Shown here: in pieces, positions 1 to 5,929 of the stretch
How the letters are laid out: each line of letters begins with the position of its first letter
Position numbering within the stretch: the stretch's first letter is position 1
Source: Candidatus Saccharibacteria bacterium UBA7683
Lineage (GTDB): Bacteria > Patescibacteriota > Saccharimonadia > Saccharimonadales > UBA7683
Direction: 5' to 3'
DNA: 7,349 nt
Assembly: GCA_002482925.1 (NCBI GenBank)
Contig: DLGX01000069.1
Span: forward strand, 1 to 7,349
The notes under the pieces: model-generated
Told to the model about the DNA's origin: nothing
The model's input: only the letters and a program-made list of their open reading frames with translations
Databases searched by the model: none
Translations under genes and position numbers: made by a program

Positions 1-69
1 GCTTTGACTTCAGAAACTAAACAAGATAACGTACGGTGGTTAGTAGTTAAGAATCAAGCTGTAAACTGA
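1..69 (+). CDS. C-terminal end of an upstream gene, possibly dnaX
   Basis: Frame 1 is open from the window edge to a TGA at 67-69 and encodes 22 residues ending in RWLVVKNQAVN. The other two forward frames hit stops within 20 bases. The fragment is too short to identify by itself. In many bacteria dnaX (DNA polymerase III tau/gamma) lies directly upstream of ybaB and recR, so dnaX is the best guess from gene order alone. The -10 box of the ybaB promoter overlaps the stop codon region. That a gene ends here is fairly likely; its identity is inference. Confidence 0.45.
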   Translation, partial: ALTSETKQDNVRWLVVKNQAVN

Positions 70-75
70 TATAAT
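47..75 (+). promoter_or_regulatory. Sigma70-type promoter for ybaB-recR
   Basis: A consensus -10 box TATAAT lies at 70-75, preceded by TGA at 67-69, which matches an extended -10 (TGN). A weak -35 match, TTAAGA, lies at 47-52 with a 17-bp spacer. Transcription would start near 82, giving a leader of about 20 nt that contains the ybaB Shine-Dalgarno site. The promoter sits inside the 3' end of the upstream gene, so ybaB-recR may also receive read-through. Confidence 0.6.
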
Positions 76-87
76 AAAAGTACTAAC

Positions 88-93
88 AGGAGA
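88..93 (+). promoter_or_regulatory. Shine-Dalgarno site of ybaB
   Basis: AGGAGA at 88-93 is a strong Shine-Dalgarno match. It is 8 nt from the ATG at 102 and 11 nt from the second ATG at 105, so it favours the first. It is notable because most other starts in this window have no such site. Confidence 0.75.
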
Positions 94-101
94 ACCGACC
101 C

Positions 102-389
102 ATGATGGACCAAGCTAAAATGCTGATGCAAGTAAAAAAGTTGCAAAAAGAACTCGCAAAAACAATTGTTGAAGTAGAAGCAGGCGACGGAGCAGTAACT
201 GTTCAAATTACTGGTGAACAGAAGTTAAAGAAGATTAATATTGACCCAGAACAAGTTGATCTTGAAGATATTCACGAACTCGAAACCTGGATCGAAGAAG
301 CAGTAAAACAGGCGATTAACGAATCTCAACAGCTAGCAGCTGAAAAAATGAAGCCAATGATGGGCCAACTCGGCAACCTTGGTTTATAG
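102..389 (+). CDS. ybaB: YbaB/EbfC family nucleoid-associated protein
   Basis: This 95-residue protein has the size and layout of the YbaB/EbfC family, whose members form dimers that bind DNA in the nucleoid. An N-terminal amphipathic helix (about residues 3-22, with the Q-KMLMQVKKLQKEL pattern) is followed by strands typical of the family (about 23-50: VEVEAGDGAVTV, then GEQKLKKINIDPE). A helical C-terminal half (about 55-85) leads into the common Met-rich, Gly-rich tail KPMMGQLGNLGL. The start at 102 is set by the Shine-Dalgarno site at 88-93. recR follows after 9 nt, and this pairing is widespread in bacteria, which supports the call and an operon. The link of YbaB to RecR function is known mainly from conserved neighbourhood and some genetic work. 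Confidence 0.93.
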   Translation: MMDQAKMLMQVKKLQKELAKTIVEVEAGDGAVTVQITGEQKLKKINIDPEQVDLEDIHELETWIEEAVKQAINESQQLAAEKMKPMMGQLGNLGL

Positions 390-398
390 CATTATTAT

Positions 399-1010
399 AT
401 GAGCGTCCTCCCAAAAGCGCTAGAAGACCTTATTGAACAGCTCGGAAAACTTTCTGGAGTAGGTCCTCGCACCGCTGAACGATATGCTCTTGGTATTCTA
501 AAACGTTCTAACCGCGACGCAACCGAACTTGCGCATGCTTTGCAAAATTTACACAGCAGTCTTAAAACCTGCCCAAAAACATTTGCGCTCATAGATAGGT
601 CAGAAGAAGTTTCCAGCCTTTATGCTGATCCTACACGCACAAAACAGCTTGTAGCGGTAGTAGAAGACCCGATAGACATAGTCTCGCTTGAAAAGACCAA
701 TCAGTTCAAAGGAACCTACCATGTGCTAGGTGGCGTAATTAGCCCGATAGACGGAGTTGGCCCTGAACAACTTCATATGCAAGAACTTGTAAAACGCATT
801 GAAGAAGACCAAGTTAAAGAAATTATTTTAGCGCTCAACGCATCAGTTGAAGGTGAAAGCACCGCCCTGTTCTTACAAAAGATGATTCAAGAAGCTGGCC
901 TAACCGTAGAAATTAGCAGACTTGCCCGAGGCCTACCAGTAGGGATTGATCTAGAATACGCCGATCAAATTACACTCAAGCACGCGCTTGAAGGCAGAAC
1001 ACAGCTATAA
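399..1010 (+). CDS. recR: Recombination mediator RecR with a degenerate zinc finger
   Basis: RecR works with RecO (and RecF) to load RecA on single-stranded DNA at gaps. The 203-residue length is normal. A helix-hairpin-helix lies at about 12-32 (LGKLSGVGPRTAERYAL). The Toprim domain begins near 83 with VAVVE (Glu89) and continues through YHVLGGVISPIDGVGP (107-122), ASVEGESTA (148-156) and SRLARGLPVG (173-182). The C-terminal segment DQITLKHALEGR (189-200) is canonical. The zinc finger between these domains is broken: against the E. coli four-Cys site, only Cys58 remains, and the other positions are Thr61, Ser72 and Tyr75. No Shine-Dalgarno site precedes the ATG; it lies 9 nt after the ybaB stop, so translation probably depends on coupling or on start-codon context. 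The gene ends directly against a convergent gene. Confidence 0.95.
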   Translation: MSVLPKALEDLIEQLGKLSGVGPRTAERYALGILKRSNRDATELAHALQNLHSSLKTCPKTFALIDRSEEVSSLYADPTRTKQLVAVVEDPIDIVSLEKTNQFKGTYHVLGGVISPIDGVGPEQLHMQELVKRIEEDQVKEIILALNASVEGESTALFLQKMIQEAGLTVEISRLARGLPVGIDLEYADQITLKHALEGRTQL

Positions 1011-2093
1011 CTATTCCCAGATTGATTTCGAACCGAGTAATCCTGGTTCTAATTCCGCAGGCGCTTGTTCGCTGAGTACTTGAGGTATATCAGACGGTTT
1101 TAGTAGTTGAAGTCCGGCAATTGTGGGGGTTTGCGTACCAGACATATTAAGCTCAGCAAACACTATACCGTGCTTATGCGCAAACCGAAGGTTGCGGTAT
1201 TCGTGCATTCCTCGCGGAGGAAGCGCAAGCATCCAAATTGGTACACCCTGGCTTCGTAGTTCGCAAACGAGCCCGACTAGTTCGCTTGGATAGCCAATTA
1301 AAATTCGTGTATTGCCACCAAGATCTTCATAGAATGAATGCATTTGCGGAATAAAATCTGTCTGCTCGTTATATTTGGAATCCTTTACATTATAGGTAGG
1401 TGCGTGGAGTGCAGTTCGGTGTCCTTTTTGGGTAAGATTATCCAAAACACCTTCAAGACCCCATATCCACCCAGTGGGCGCGCCACTACCCGAAAACTTA
1501 ACGACTACTTCTGAGCCTTGTTGCATAAATTCTTCAGTATCAGGACGCATTCCGTCAAGCAAATAAGGTCTGTTTAATTCAACCCTGACGCCATCTGCAC
1601 GAAGCTCATCGTATGCATCTTGATTCCATACCGACATTCGGGCGATATCATGTCGCATGACGGCATCTTTTGCTGTTTCTTTTGGAAATACATCTGGAAC
1701 TAGCACGCGTGCGTCTACAACTGAAAGCTTTTTGAGTAACCAATCAGGAGCTGAACGTAGCGGAAGTTCTTGGGCAACATTCCACTGAATTGGCCTTCCT
1801 TGGCTACGCGCGAGACACTGCAAGGCAAACTCTGGCAAGCTTAAAGCCCCAAGCGCCTTGCCTTTAAAGCCGGCTCGTTCCGCCTCTGAGGTTTCAATAT
1901 ATTCAGCCGCACGCTCAGGGTCACTTGTCACGCTCTGATGAAATGAAGTCGCAAGCGAAGATACACCAGGAAAAGTAAAGAAATCAGCCTCTAGGCCCAT
2001 TCTCTGGGCGCTGAGCACTGCTGCAAGAGCAGTGTTTGGATTTCCTGCGCCGATAGTATGCGCAGTGGCGATGCGGTATATGTCTTCGGCCAT
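1011..2093 (-). CDS. Putative GT-B-fold glycosyltransferase (MurG/UGT-like)
   Basis: I do not recognise a named family, but the 360-residue protein has the outline of a two-domain GT-B glycosyltransferase. Near the N-terminus, IATAHTIGAGNPNTALAAVL (8-27) followed by RMGLEADFFTFPG resembles the nucleotide-sugar transferase opening, where a glycine-rich loop precedes a helix and a 'GxxADFxxFPG' strand. The second domain seems to begin near 196 with VVVKFSGSGAPTGW, like the GGSxG strand-loop of MurG-type enzymes. It continues with ILIGYPSELVGLVCEL (264-279), GVPIWMLALPPRGMHEYRNL (283-302) and HGIVFAEL (308-315). The last stretch parallels the donor-binding 'P-x-x-H/E-Q-x-x-N-A-x-x-G' segment. 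There is no signal peptide or membrane helix. Donor and acceptor are unknown. It is monocistronic on this strand, convergent with recR and divergent from the DHH operon. A non-catalytic GT-B protein is possible. Confidence 0.55.
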   Translation of the reverse strand: MAEDIYRIATAHTIGAGNPNTALAAVLSAQRMGLEADFFTFPGVSSLATSFHQSVTSDPERAAEYIETSEAERAGFKGKALGALSLPEFALQCLARSQGRPIQWNVAQELPLRSAPDWLLKKLSVVDARVLVPDVFPKETAKDAVMRHDIARMSVWNQDAYDELRADGVRVELNRPYLLDGMRPDTEEFMQQGSEVVVKFSGSGAPTGWIWGLEGVLDNLTQKGHRTALHAPTYNVKDSKYNEQTDFIPQMHSFYEDLGGNTRILIGYPSELVGLVCELRSQGVPIWMLALPPRGMHEYRNLRFAHKHGIVFAELNMSGTQTPTIAGLQLLKPSDIPQVLSEQAPAELEPGLLGSKSIWE

Positions 2094-2095
2094 CT

Positions 2096-2131
2096 TAAAC
2101 TAATAATGACTGGTTAGCGTTGTAGCGTCAA
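2096..2131 (-). promoter_or_regulatory. Promoter of the GT-B gene
   Basis: Reading the minus strand, a -35 box TTGACG (2131-2126) and a -10-like CATTAT (2108-2103) are separated by exactly 17 bp. The predicted transcription start is near 2096, only 3 nt before the ATG at 2093, so the transcript would be almost leaderless. An alternative -10, TATTAG, ends 6 nt before the ATG. The site overlaps the -35 region of the divergent promoter. Confidence 0.5.
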
Positions 2132-2152
2132 TGCATATGCTATACTTTGACC
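2120..2152 (+). promoter_or_regulatory. Promoter of the DHH-HAD-cysS operon (leaderless)
   Basis: TATACT at 2141-2146 is preceded by TGC, giving an extended -10. TTGTAG at 2120-2125 is a weak -35 with a short 15-bp spacer. Exactly 6 nt separate the -10 from the ATG at 2153, so the expected +1 is the A of the start codon. There is no Shine-Dalgarno site. This fixes the start at the ATG rather than the TTG at 2147, which would lie upstream of the predicted transcript. Confidence 0.6.
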
Positions 2153-3118
2153 ATGAATTGGGAAGATCTCCAAACGGTTTTGATATTACAGCCCGAAAAT
2201 CCTGATGGCGACAGCGTGGCATCAGCGTTGGCGTTAGAAGAAATTTTAGGTGATCTTGGAAAACAGGTAATTATTTACGGCTATGTACATGTGCCTGATT
2301 ATTTACACTACATTCAGGGTGCCGACAGAATTACCGAAGAATTTCCTAATAATTTTGATGCAACAATTATTGTAGATACCGTTACTGCAAGCCTGCTTGA
2401 AAACACCTTAAAAGGCGCAAAGCTTAGTGCTATTTCTAAAAAACCCGTACTCGTGCTTGATCATCATCCAACAGAAAACGATCTTCCACTCACGAATGCG
2501 GAATTTTATGGTGGCGAAGGCAAAGCCGTTGCAACAGGCGAAATTGTGTACGACCTTGCCGTAAAGCAGCAGTGGCCAATTAGTGCTATAGCCGCAACTC
2601 ATATAGTCGAATCAATGCTCGCTGACACCCTAGGACTCACCACAGAAGCAGTTGAAGGCGAAAACGTACAGATTGTAGCTGATTGCCTTAAACTTGGCGC
2701 CTCAATGGCTGATATCGACAAACGACGTCGCGAATACATGAAGAAATCTCGCAAAATTGTTACCTATAAAGGCGTTTTGCTACAGCGCGTTGAATACCTG
2801 TGCAAAAACAAACTTGGGTTCATACATATACCGTGGGAAGAAACACAAGAATACAGCCCGCACTACAACCCAGCAATGCTTGTAATTGAAGAACTTCGCA
2901 ACACCGAAGGTATTGAACTTTCAGTTGCCCTAAAAACGTATCCAGACGGCAAAATTACCGGCAAGATCCGTGCCAATAACCACCCCTTAGCTGGCGACTT
3001 AGCAACTCACTTTGGTGGCGGCGGCCACGCATACGCAGCAGGCTTTAAAACAAACGAATGGAAATACGAAGAACTAAAAGCTGAACTCATAAAGAAGGCT
3101 CAAGAATTACTGGCATGA
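2153..3118 (+). CDS. DHH/DHHA1 family phosphoesterase (NrnA-like)
   Basis: The family includes NrnA-type nanoRNases, pAp phosphatases and c-di-AMP/pApA phosphodiesterases, which use a Mn2+ site to hydrolyse small phosphodiesters in the cytoplasm. This 321-residue protein has the DHH domain motifs: PENPDGDS at 14-21, Asp75 in TIIVDTVT, the signature DHH at 103-105, and Asp158 in LADTLGLT. A linker leads to a DHHA1 domain ending in GGGGHAYAAGF (288-298), which normally binds the substrate. One motif I ligand is changed: the usual H-x-x-P-D-G-D reads P-x-x-P-D-G-D (Pro14), so the metal site may be altered. The start at 2153 is chosen from the promoter; an in-frame TTG at 2147 is the alternative. 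The stop overlaps the next start (ATGA), giving an operon with the HAD protein and cysS. The substrate cannot be told from sequence. Confidence 0.85.
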   Translation: MNWEDLQTVLILQPENPDGDSVASALALEEILGDLGKQVIIYGYVHVPDYLHYIQGADRITEEFPNNFDATIIVDTVTASLLENTLKGAKLSAISKKPVLVLDHHPTENDLPLTNAEFYGGEGKAVATGEIVYDLAVKQQWPISAIAATHIVESMLADTLGLTTEAVEGENVQIVADCLKLGASMADIDKRRREYMKKSRKIVTYKGVLLQRVEYLCKNKLGFIHIPWEETQEYSPHYNPAMLVIEELRNTEGIELSVALKTYPDGKITGKIRANNHPLAGDLATHFGGGGHAYAAGFKTNEWKYEELKAELIKKAQELLA

Positions 3119-3753
3119 CTTATTCGCATATTTTATTCGACTGGGACGGGTGCCTTGCAATGACACTTGAAGTTTGGCTCGAATCTTATAAACTTGCTTT
3201 AAAAAAGTTTGGCGTGACACCACCAGATAAAGAAATAGCGCACCATTTTGGCGACTGGAGTTTACCAAAATACTTTGCGGTTGAAGAATATGAAGCATGT
3301 AATACCCTTGCGGTAGCGACTGCTAGAAAAAAACTACTGAGCGTAGATTTGTATCCTGGAGCAAAAAAACTTTTACTAAAGCTCCGTGATCGCGACGACA
3401 TTAAAGTTGCTGTCCTTTCAAGTGCATCAAAAGATATCTTAAATCACGGTATTTCACACAATGAACTAGATACAGTTTTCGATGTAATTTTATCGGGAGA
3501 GGATGTGACTGAACATAAACCCAATCCAGAAGTAATTGAAAAAGGACTAAAAGCGATGGGCGGTACCGACGCTAAAGCAGTCATGATTGGTGATTCTAGA
3601 AAAGACATAGGAGCAGCAAATAATGCTAAAATTGATTCTGTGCTTATATATCCAAAACAGCATGAATTATTCTACGATCTTCGAGTACTGCAAACATCTA
3701 AACCAACTTACACGGTTGAATCATTCAGCGAACTTGAAAAAATATTATTATGA
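3115..3753 (+). CDS. HAD-superfamily hydrolase, subfamily IA type
   Basis: Haloacid dehalogenase-type phosphatases remove phosphate from small molecules through an aspartyl-phosphate intermediate. All four motifs are visible in this 212-residue protein: motif I FDWDGCL with nucleophile Asp9 and Asp11, motif II VAVLSSAS around Ser102/Ser103, Lys135 in EHKPNPE, and motif IV MIGDSRKDIGAANNA with Asp160 and Asp164. The helical cap between about 18 and 78 and the HKPNPE/IGDSxxDI spacing fit the Gph/phosphoglycolate phosphatase-like subfamily. Motif I reads DxDGC rather than the usual DxDGT. The start codon overlaps the DHH stop (ATGA) and the stop overlaps the cysS start in the same way, so translation is probably coupled. 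No Shine-Dalgarno site is seen. The substrate is unknown; a housekeeping phosphatase is the simplest reading. Confidence 0.85.
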   Translation: MTYSHILFDWDGCLAMTLEVWLESYKLALKKFGVTPPDKEIAHHFGDWSLPKYFAVEEYEACNTLAVATARKKLLSVDLYPGAKKLLLKLRDRDDIKVAVLSSASKDILNHGISHNELDTVFDVILSGEDVTEHKPNPEVIEKGLKAMGGTDAKAVMIGDSRKDIGAANNAKIDSVLIYPKQHELFYDLRVLQTSKPTYTVESFSELEKILL

Positions 3754-5159
3754 AGCTATACAATACACTTACCAGAAAAACTGAAGAACTCACTACACTT
3801 GAACCAAACAAAGTAAAACTGTATGCGTGTGGCTTAACAGTCTACAGCCAGCCCCATATTGGTAACTGGGTTGCATATATTTATTGGGATACCCTTGTTC
3901 GTACATTACGTGCGAGCGGCTACGAGGTTGACCATATTCAAAATATTACTGATGTCGGACATTTAACTTCAGACGAAGATGCTGGCGAAGACAAAATGCT
4001 TAAAGGCGCTTTAAAAGAAGGAACTACCGCCTGGAAGGTAGCTGAAAAATACATTAAAATTGCCGACCACGAAGCGTACGAACTTCTAGGCCTAACCCGA
4101 CCGAGCAATATGCCGCGTGCAACAGAATATATTGACCAGCAGATTGCATTCGTAGAAGAGCTTGAACAAAAAGGCTATACCTACGTTATTGCAGATGGCG
4201 TATATTTTGACACCAGCAAACTAAGAGATTACGGCAAGCTCGCTAAACTTGATATCAAAGGGTTGCAGTTCGGTGCGCGAGTTGAAGACACCGGTAAAAA
4301 GAATCCGACCGATTTCGCGCTCTGGAAATTTTCTGATCCGAAAGAAAAACGCGACATGCAGTGGGATTCAAAGTGGGGGATAGGCTTTCCTGGCTGGCAT
4401 CTTGAATGTTCCGTTATGTCCAGAGAGCTACTTGGCGACCAAATAGACATTCATACCGGTGGAATCGATCATATTCCCGTACATCACACTAATGAAATCG
4501 CCCAGACCGAAGCCTTAACAGGAAAACAATTTTCAAAATTCTGGGTTCACGCTAACCATATAAAAGTGAATGGCACGAAAATTAGTAAATCACTTGAGAA
4601 TGGTTTTACACTACAAGATATTTTAGACAAAGGCTACGATCTCGAAGCGTTCAAACTGATGGTTCTGAGCAAACATTATCGAACAGAGGGTAACTTCACG
4701 TGGGAAATCATGGATGCTGCCCAAAATCGTCTTAATGAACTTCGTGCGTGGGCTGATCTACGACACCAGCCAAGCACAGATGTAATGCCACCGGAGCTTG
4801 ATGAACTATTTAAATCTACACGTCAAGAAATGCTAACGGCCGTACAAGACGATCTCAATACACCGCTCGCGCTCGCCAGTCTCGGCAAACTTGTTTCCTA
4901 CATGACTAACATTTCGATTCCAGGCGTAGAAGGGAAGTACACTAAAGGCATGTTAGGTTTTATCGACTCACTACTTGGACTCAACCTAAACAATCGCCCC
5001 GACATTACTGACCAGCAAAAACAACTAATAAAACAGCGCGAAACAGCGCGTCTAGAAAAAGATTGGCAAAAATCAGATGAGCTCCGAACAGAACTAGCCT
5101 CACAAGGACTCTCAGTCAACGATCTCAATAATCGCACCCAATGGAGGCGCGAGAGCTAA
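3750..5159 (+). CDS. cysS: Cysteinyl-tRNA synthetase
   Basis: The enzyme attaches cysteine to tRNA-Cys using ATP. The 469-residue length is standard for a bacterial class I CysRS. HIGN at 36-39 is the HIGH signature and KISKS at 277-281 the KMSKS loop. The zinc site that selects cysteine is complete: Cys27 (YACGLTVY), Cys220 (GWHLECSVMS), and His245 and Glu249 (GGIDHIPVHHTNEIAQTEA). The helical DALR-type region runs from about 320 (AAQNRLNELRAW), and the C-terminal part ends in SDELRTELASQGLSVND-(5 residues)-TQWR, the normal anticodon-side tail. The gene is last in the operon, and its ATG overlaps the HAD stop by 4 nt. No Shine-Dalgarno site precedes it, so translational coupling is likely. 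It ends 2 nt from a convergent gene with no visible terminator. Confidence 0.97.
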   Translation: MKLYNTLTRKTEELTTLEPNKVKLYACGLTVYSQPHIGNWVAYIYWDTLVRTLRASGYEVDHIQNITDVGHLTSDEDAGEDKMLKGALKEGTTAWKVAEKYIKIADHEAYELLGLTRPSNMPRATEYIDQQIAFVEELEQKGYTYVIADGVYFDTSKLRDYGKLAKLDIKGLQFGARVEDTGKKNPTDFALWKFSDPKEKRDMQWDSKWGIGFPGWHLECSVMSRELLGDQIDIHTGGIDHIPVHHTNEIAQTEALTGKQFSKFWVHANHIKVNGTKISKSLENGFTLQDILDKGYDLEAFKLMVLSKHYRTEGNFTWEIMDAAQNRLNELRAWADLRHQPSTDVMPPELDELFKSTRQEMLTAVQDDLNTPLALASLGKLVSYMTNISIPGVEGKYTKGMLGFIDSLLGLNLNNRPDITDQQKQLIKQRETARLEKDWQKSDELRTELASQGLSVNDLNNRTQWRRES

Positions 5160-5161
5160 TA

Positions 5162-5890
5162 CTAAGTAATTACCGGAAGTTGTTCATTAATATGCGCAGC
5201 TACCACAATATCGTCTACAATTTTAAGCATGCCTCTGCAGGCAGCAAATAATTCTTGAGCTCCGCCACCTGCCAATGAATGCGTAGCTTCCACTTCAATA
5301 GTGCCGGGGTAGGTGTGTGTGTCATAGTTCCTGTTCCAGTCTCTACTAGGACGCACCACTTTTACAACCCCGTCGGTAGCAAGTGCATGAAGTTCTTCGT
5401 CGAAGTCATCGTTATGCTCGGCAACCTCTAATCTGTATTCTTCTGTAAATAACACACCCTCGGGATGAGAATACGTTTTAATCGCAACGTCGCCGCGAAG
5501 CACTCCGTCAATTGGAGCTTCTCTGTCGCATCGATCGAGCACTACAGGGTGCAGCAATACATCCGAGTACGGACGACGAGCGGGAGGAGCAATAAAAATA
5601 GCACCAGCCACATTAGCCTTAACATCAGGATCCCGCAGGGCTCTTATTACCCCTAATGCGCCCAGACTTTGAGCAATAATGATAGCGCCAGGTGTAATTG
5701 TTTCTTTAATTTGACCAGCTTGTTCTGAAGGCAATGTAGCACGTGATTGATGTGGTTTATCTGAAACACCGTCAATAAAAACCCCAGAAATAGAACGACC
5801 TTTGCCAAGATACTTTTTGGCAAGCAATAAAGAACTCGTTTTGACTCCTTCAGTGCCTGCGCCTGGTACCAGTAGTGCTTCTCTTGTCAT
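5162..5890 (-). CDS. Small alpha/beta-hydrolase-fold protein
   Basis: This 242-residue protein has the elements of an alpha/beta hydrolase with a Ser-Asp-His triad. ALLVPGAGTEG (5-15) is a first strand with an oxyanion-type Gly loop. IIIAQSLGALGVIRAL (70-85) is the nucleophile elbow with Ser75. After a strand VVKVVRPSRD, Asp184 is the likely acid (Asp190 is an alternative), and His204 in VEATHSLAGGG is the likely base. The elbow reads A-x-S-x-G instead of the common G-x-S-x-G, which occurs in some serine hydrolases. It has no signal peptide or membrane helix, so it should be cytoplasmic. It resembles short RBBP9/YdeN-like or dienelactone-hydrolase-like proteins only in outline, and I cannot name a substrate. 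It has its own strong promoter and lies downstream of the AI-2E-family gene on the same strand. Confidence 0.65.
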   Translation of the reverse strand: MTREALLVPGAGTEGVKTSSLLLAKKYLGKGRSISGVFIDGVSDKPHQSRATLPSEQAGQIKETITPGAIIIAQSLGALGVIRALRDPDVKANVAGAIFIAPPARRPYSDVLLHPVVLDRCDREAPIDGVLRGDVAIKTYSHPEGVLFTEEYRLEVAEHNDDFDEELHALATDGVVKVVRPSRDWNRNYDTHTYPGTIEVEATHSLAGGGAQELFAACRGMLKIVDDIVVAAHINEQLPVIT

Positions 5891-5900
5891 AATCGCGTAA

Positions 5901-5929
5901 ATTATACCAAATATTTAAGTTTAAGTCAA
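5901..5929 (-). promoter_or_regulatory. Strong sigma70-type promoter of the hydrolase gene
   Basis: On the minus strand TTGACT (5929-5924) and TATAAT (5906-5901) are separated by exactly 17 bp. The -10 box is preceded by TGG, so it is also an extended -10. This is the best promoter in the window. Transcription would start near 5894, leaving a leader of about 4 nt before the ATG at 5890 and no room for a Shine-Dalgarno site. A TTAAG-N4-CTTAA palindrome abuts the -35 box on its upstream side. Confidence 0.75.

Noticed and set aside
395..592. Minus-strand open frame opposite recR
   Set aside because: Antisense to a conserved region of recR, Ser/Arg-rich, with no start signals or known motif.
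570..623. Frameshift or decay of recR as the reason for the missing cysteines
   Set aside because: The frame is open throughout and conserved motifs on both sides are in the right register, so the change looks like substitution rather than damage.
932..943. CCTAC-CA-GTAGG palindrome as a hairpin or terminator
   Set aside because: It encodes the conserved GLPVG segment of RecR, has a 2-nt loop and no following U-run, so it is most likely a by-product of codon choice.
2147..2152. TTG at 2147 as the start of the DHH protein
   Set aside because: It would add only two residues, has no Shine-Dalgarno site, and lies upstream of the transcription start predicted from the TATACT box. The ATG at 2153 fits better.
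3107..3401. Minus-strand open frames opposite the HAD gene start
   Set aside because: They overlap the conserved motif I region of the HAD protein in antisense and have no supporting motif.
4229..4450. Minus-strand open frame inside cysS (also 4898-5137)
   Set aside because: Both are shadows of the CysRS catalytic and C-terminal regions, with Ser-rich composition and no Shine-Dalgarno site or promoter.
5465..5656. Plus-strand open frame opposite the hydrolase
   Set aside because: Antisense to the nucleophile-elbow region of the hydrolase; Arg/Ser/Asn-rich shadow with no promoter or ribosome site.
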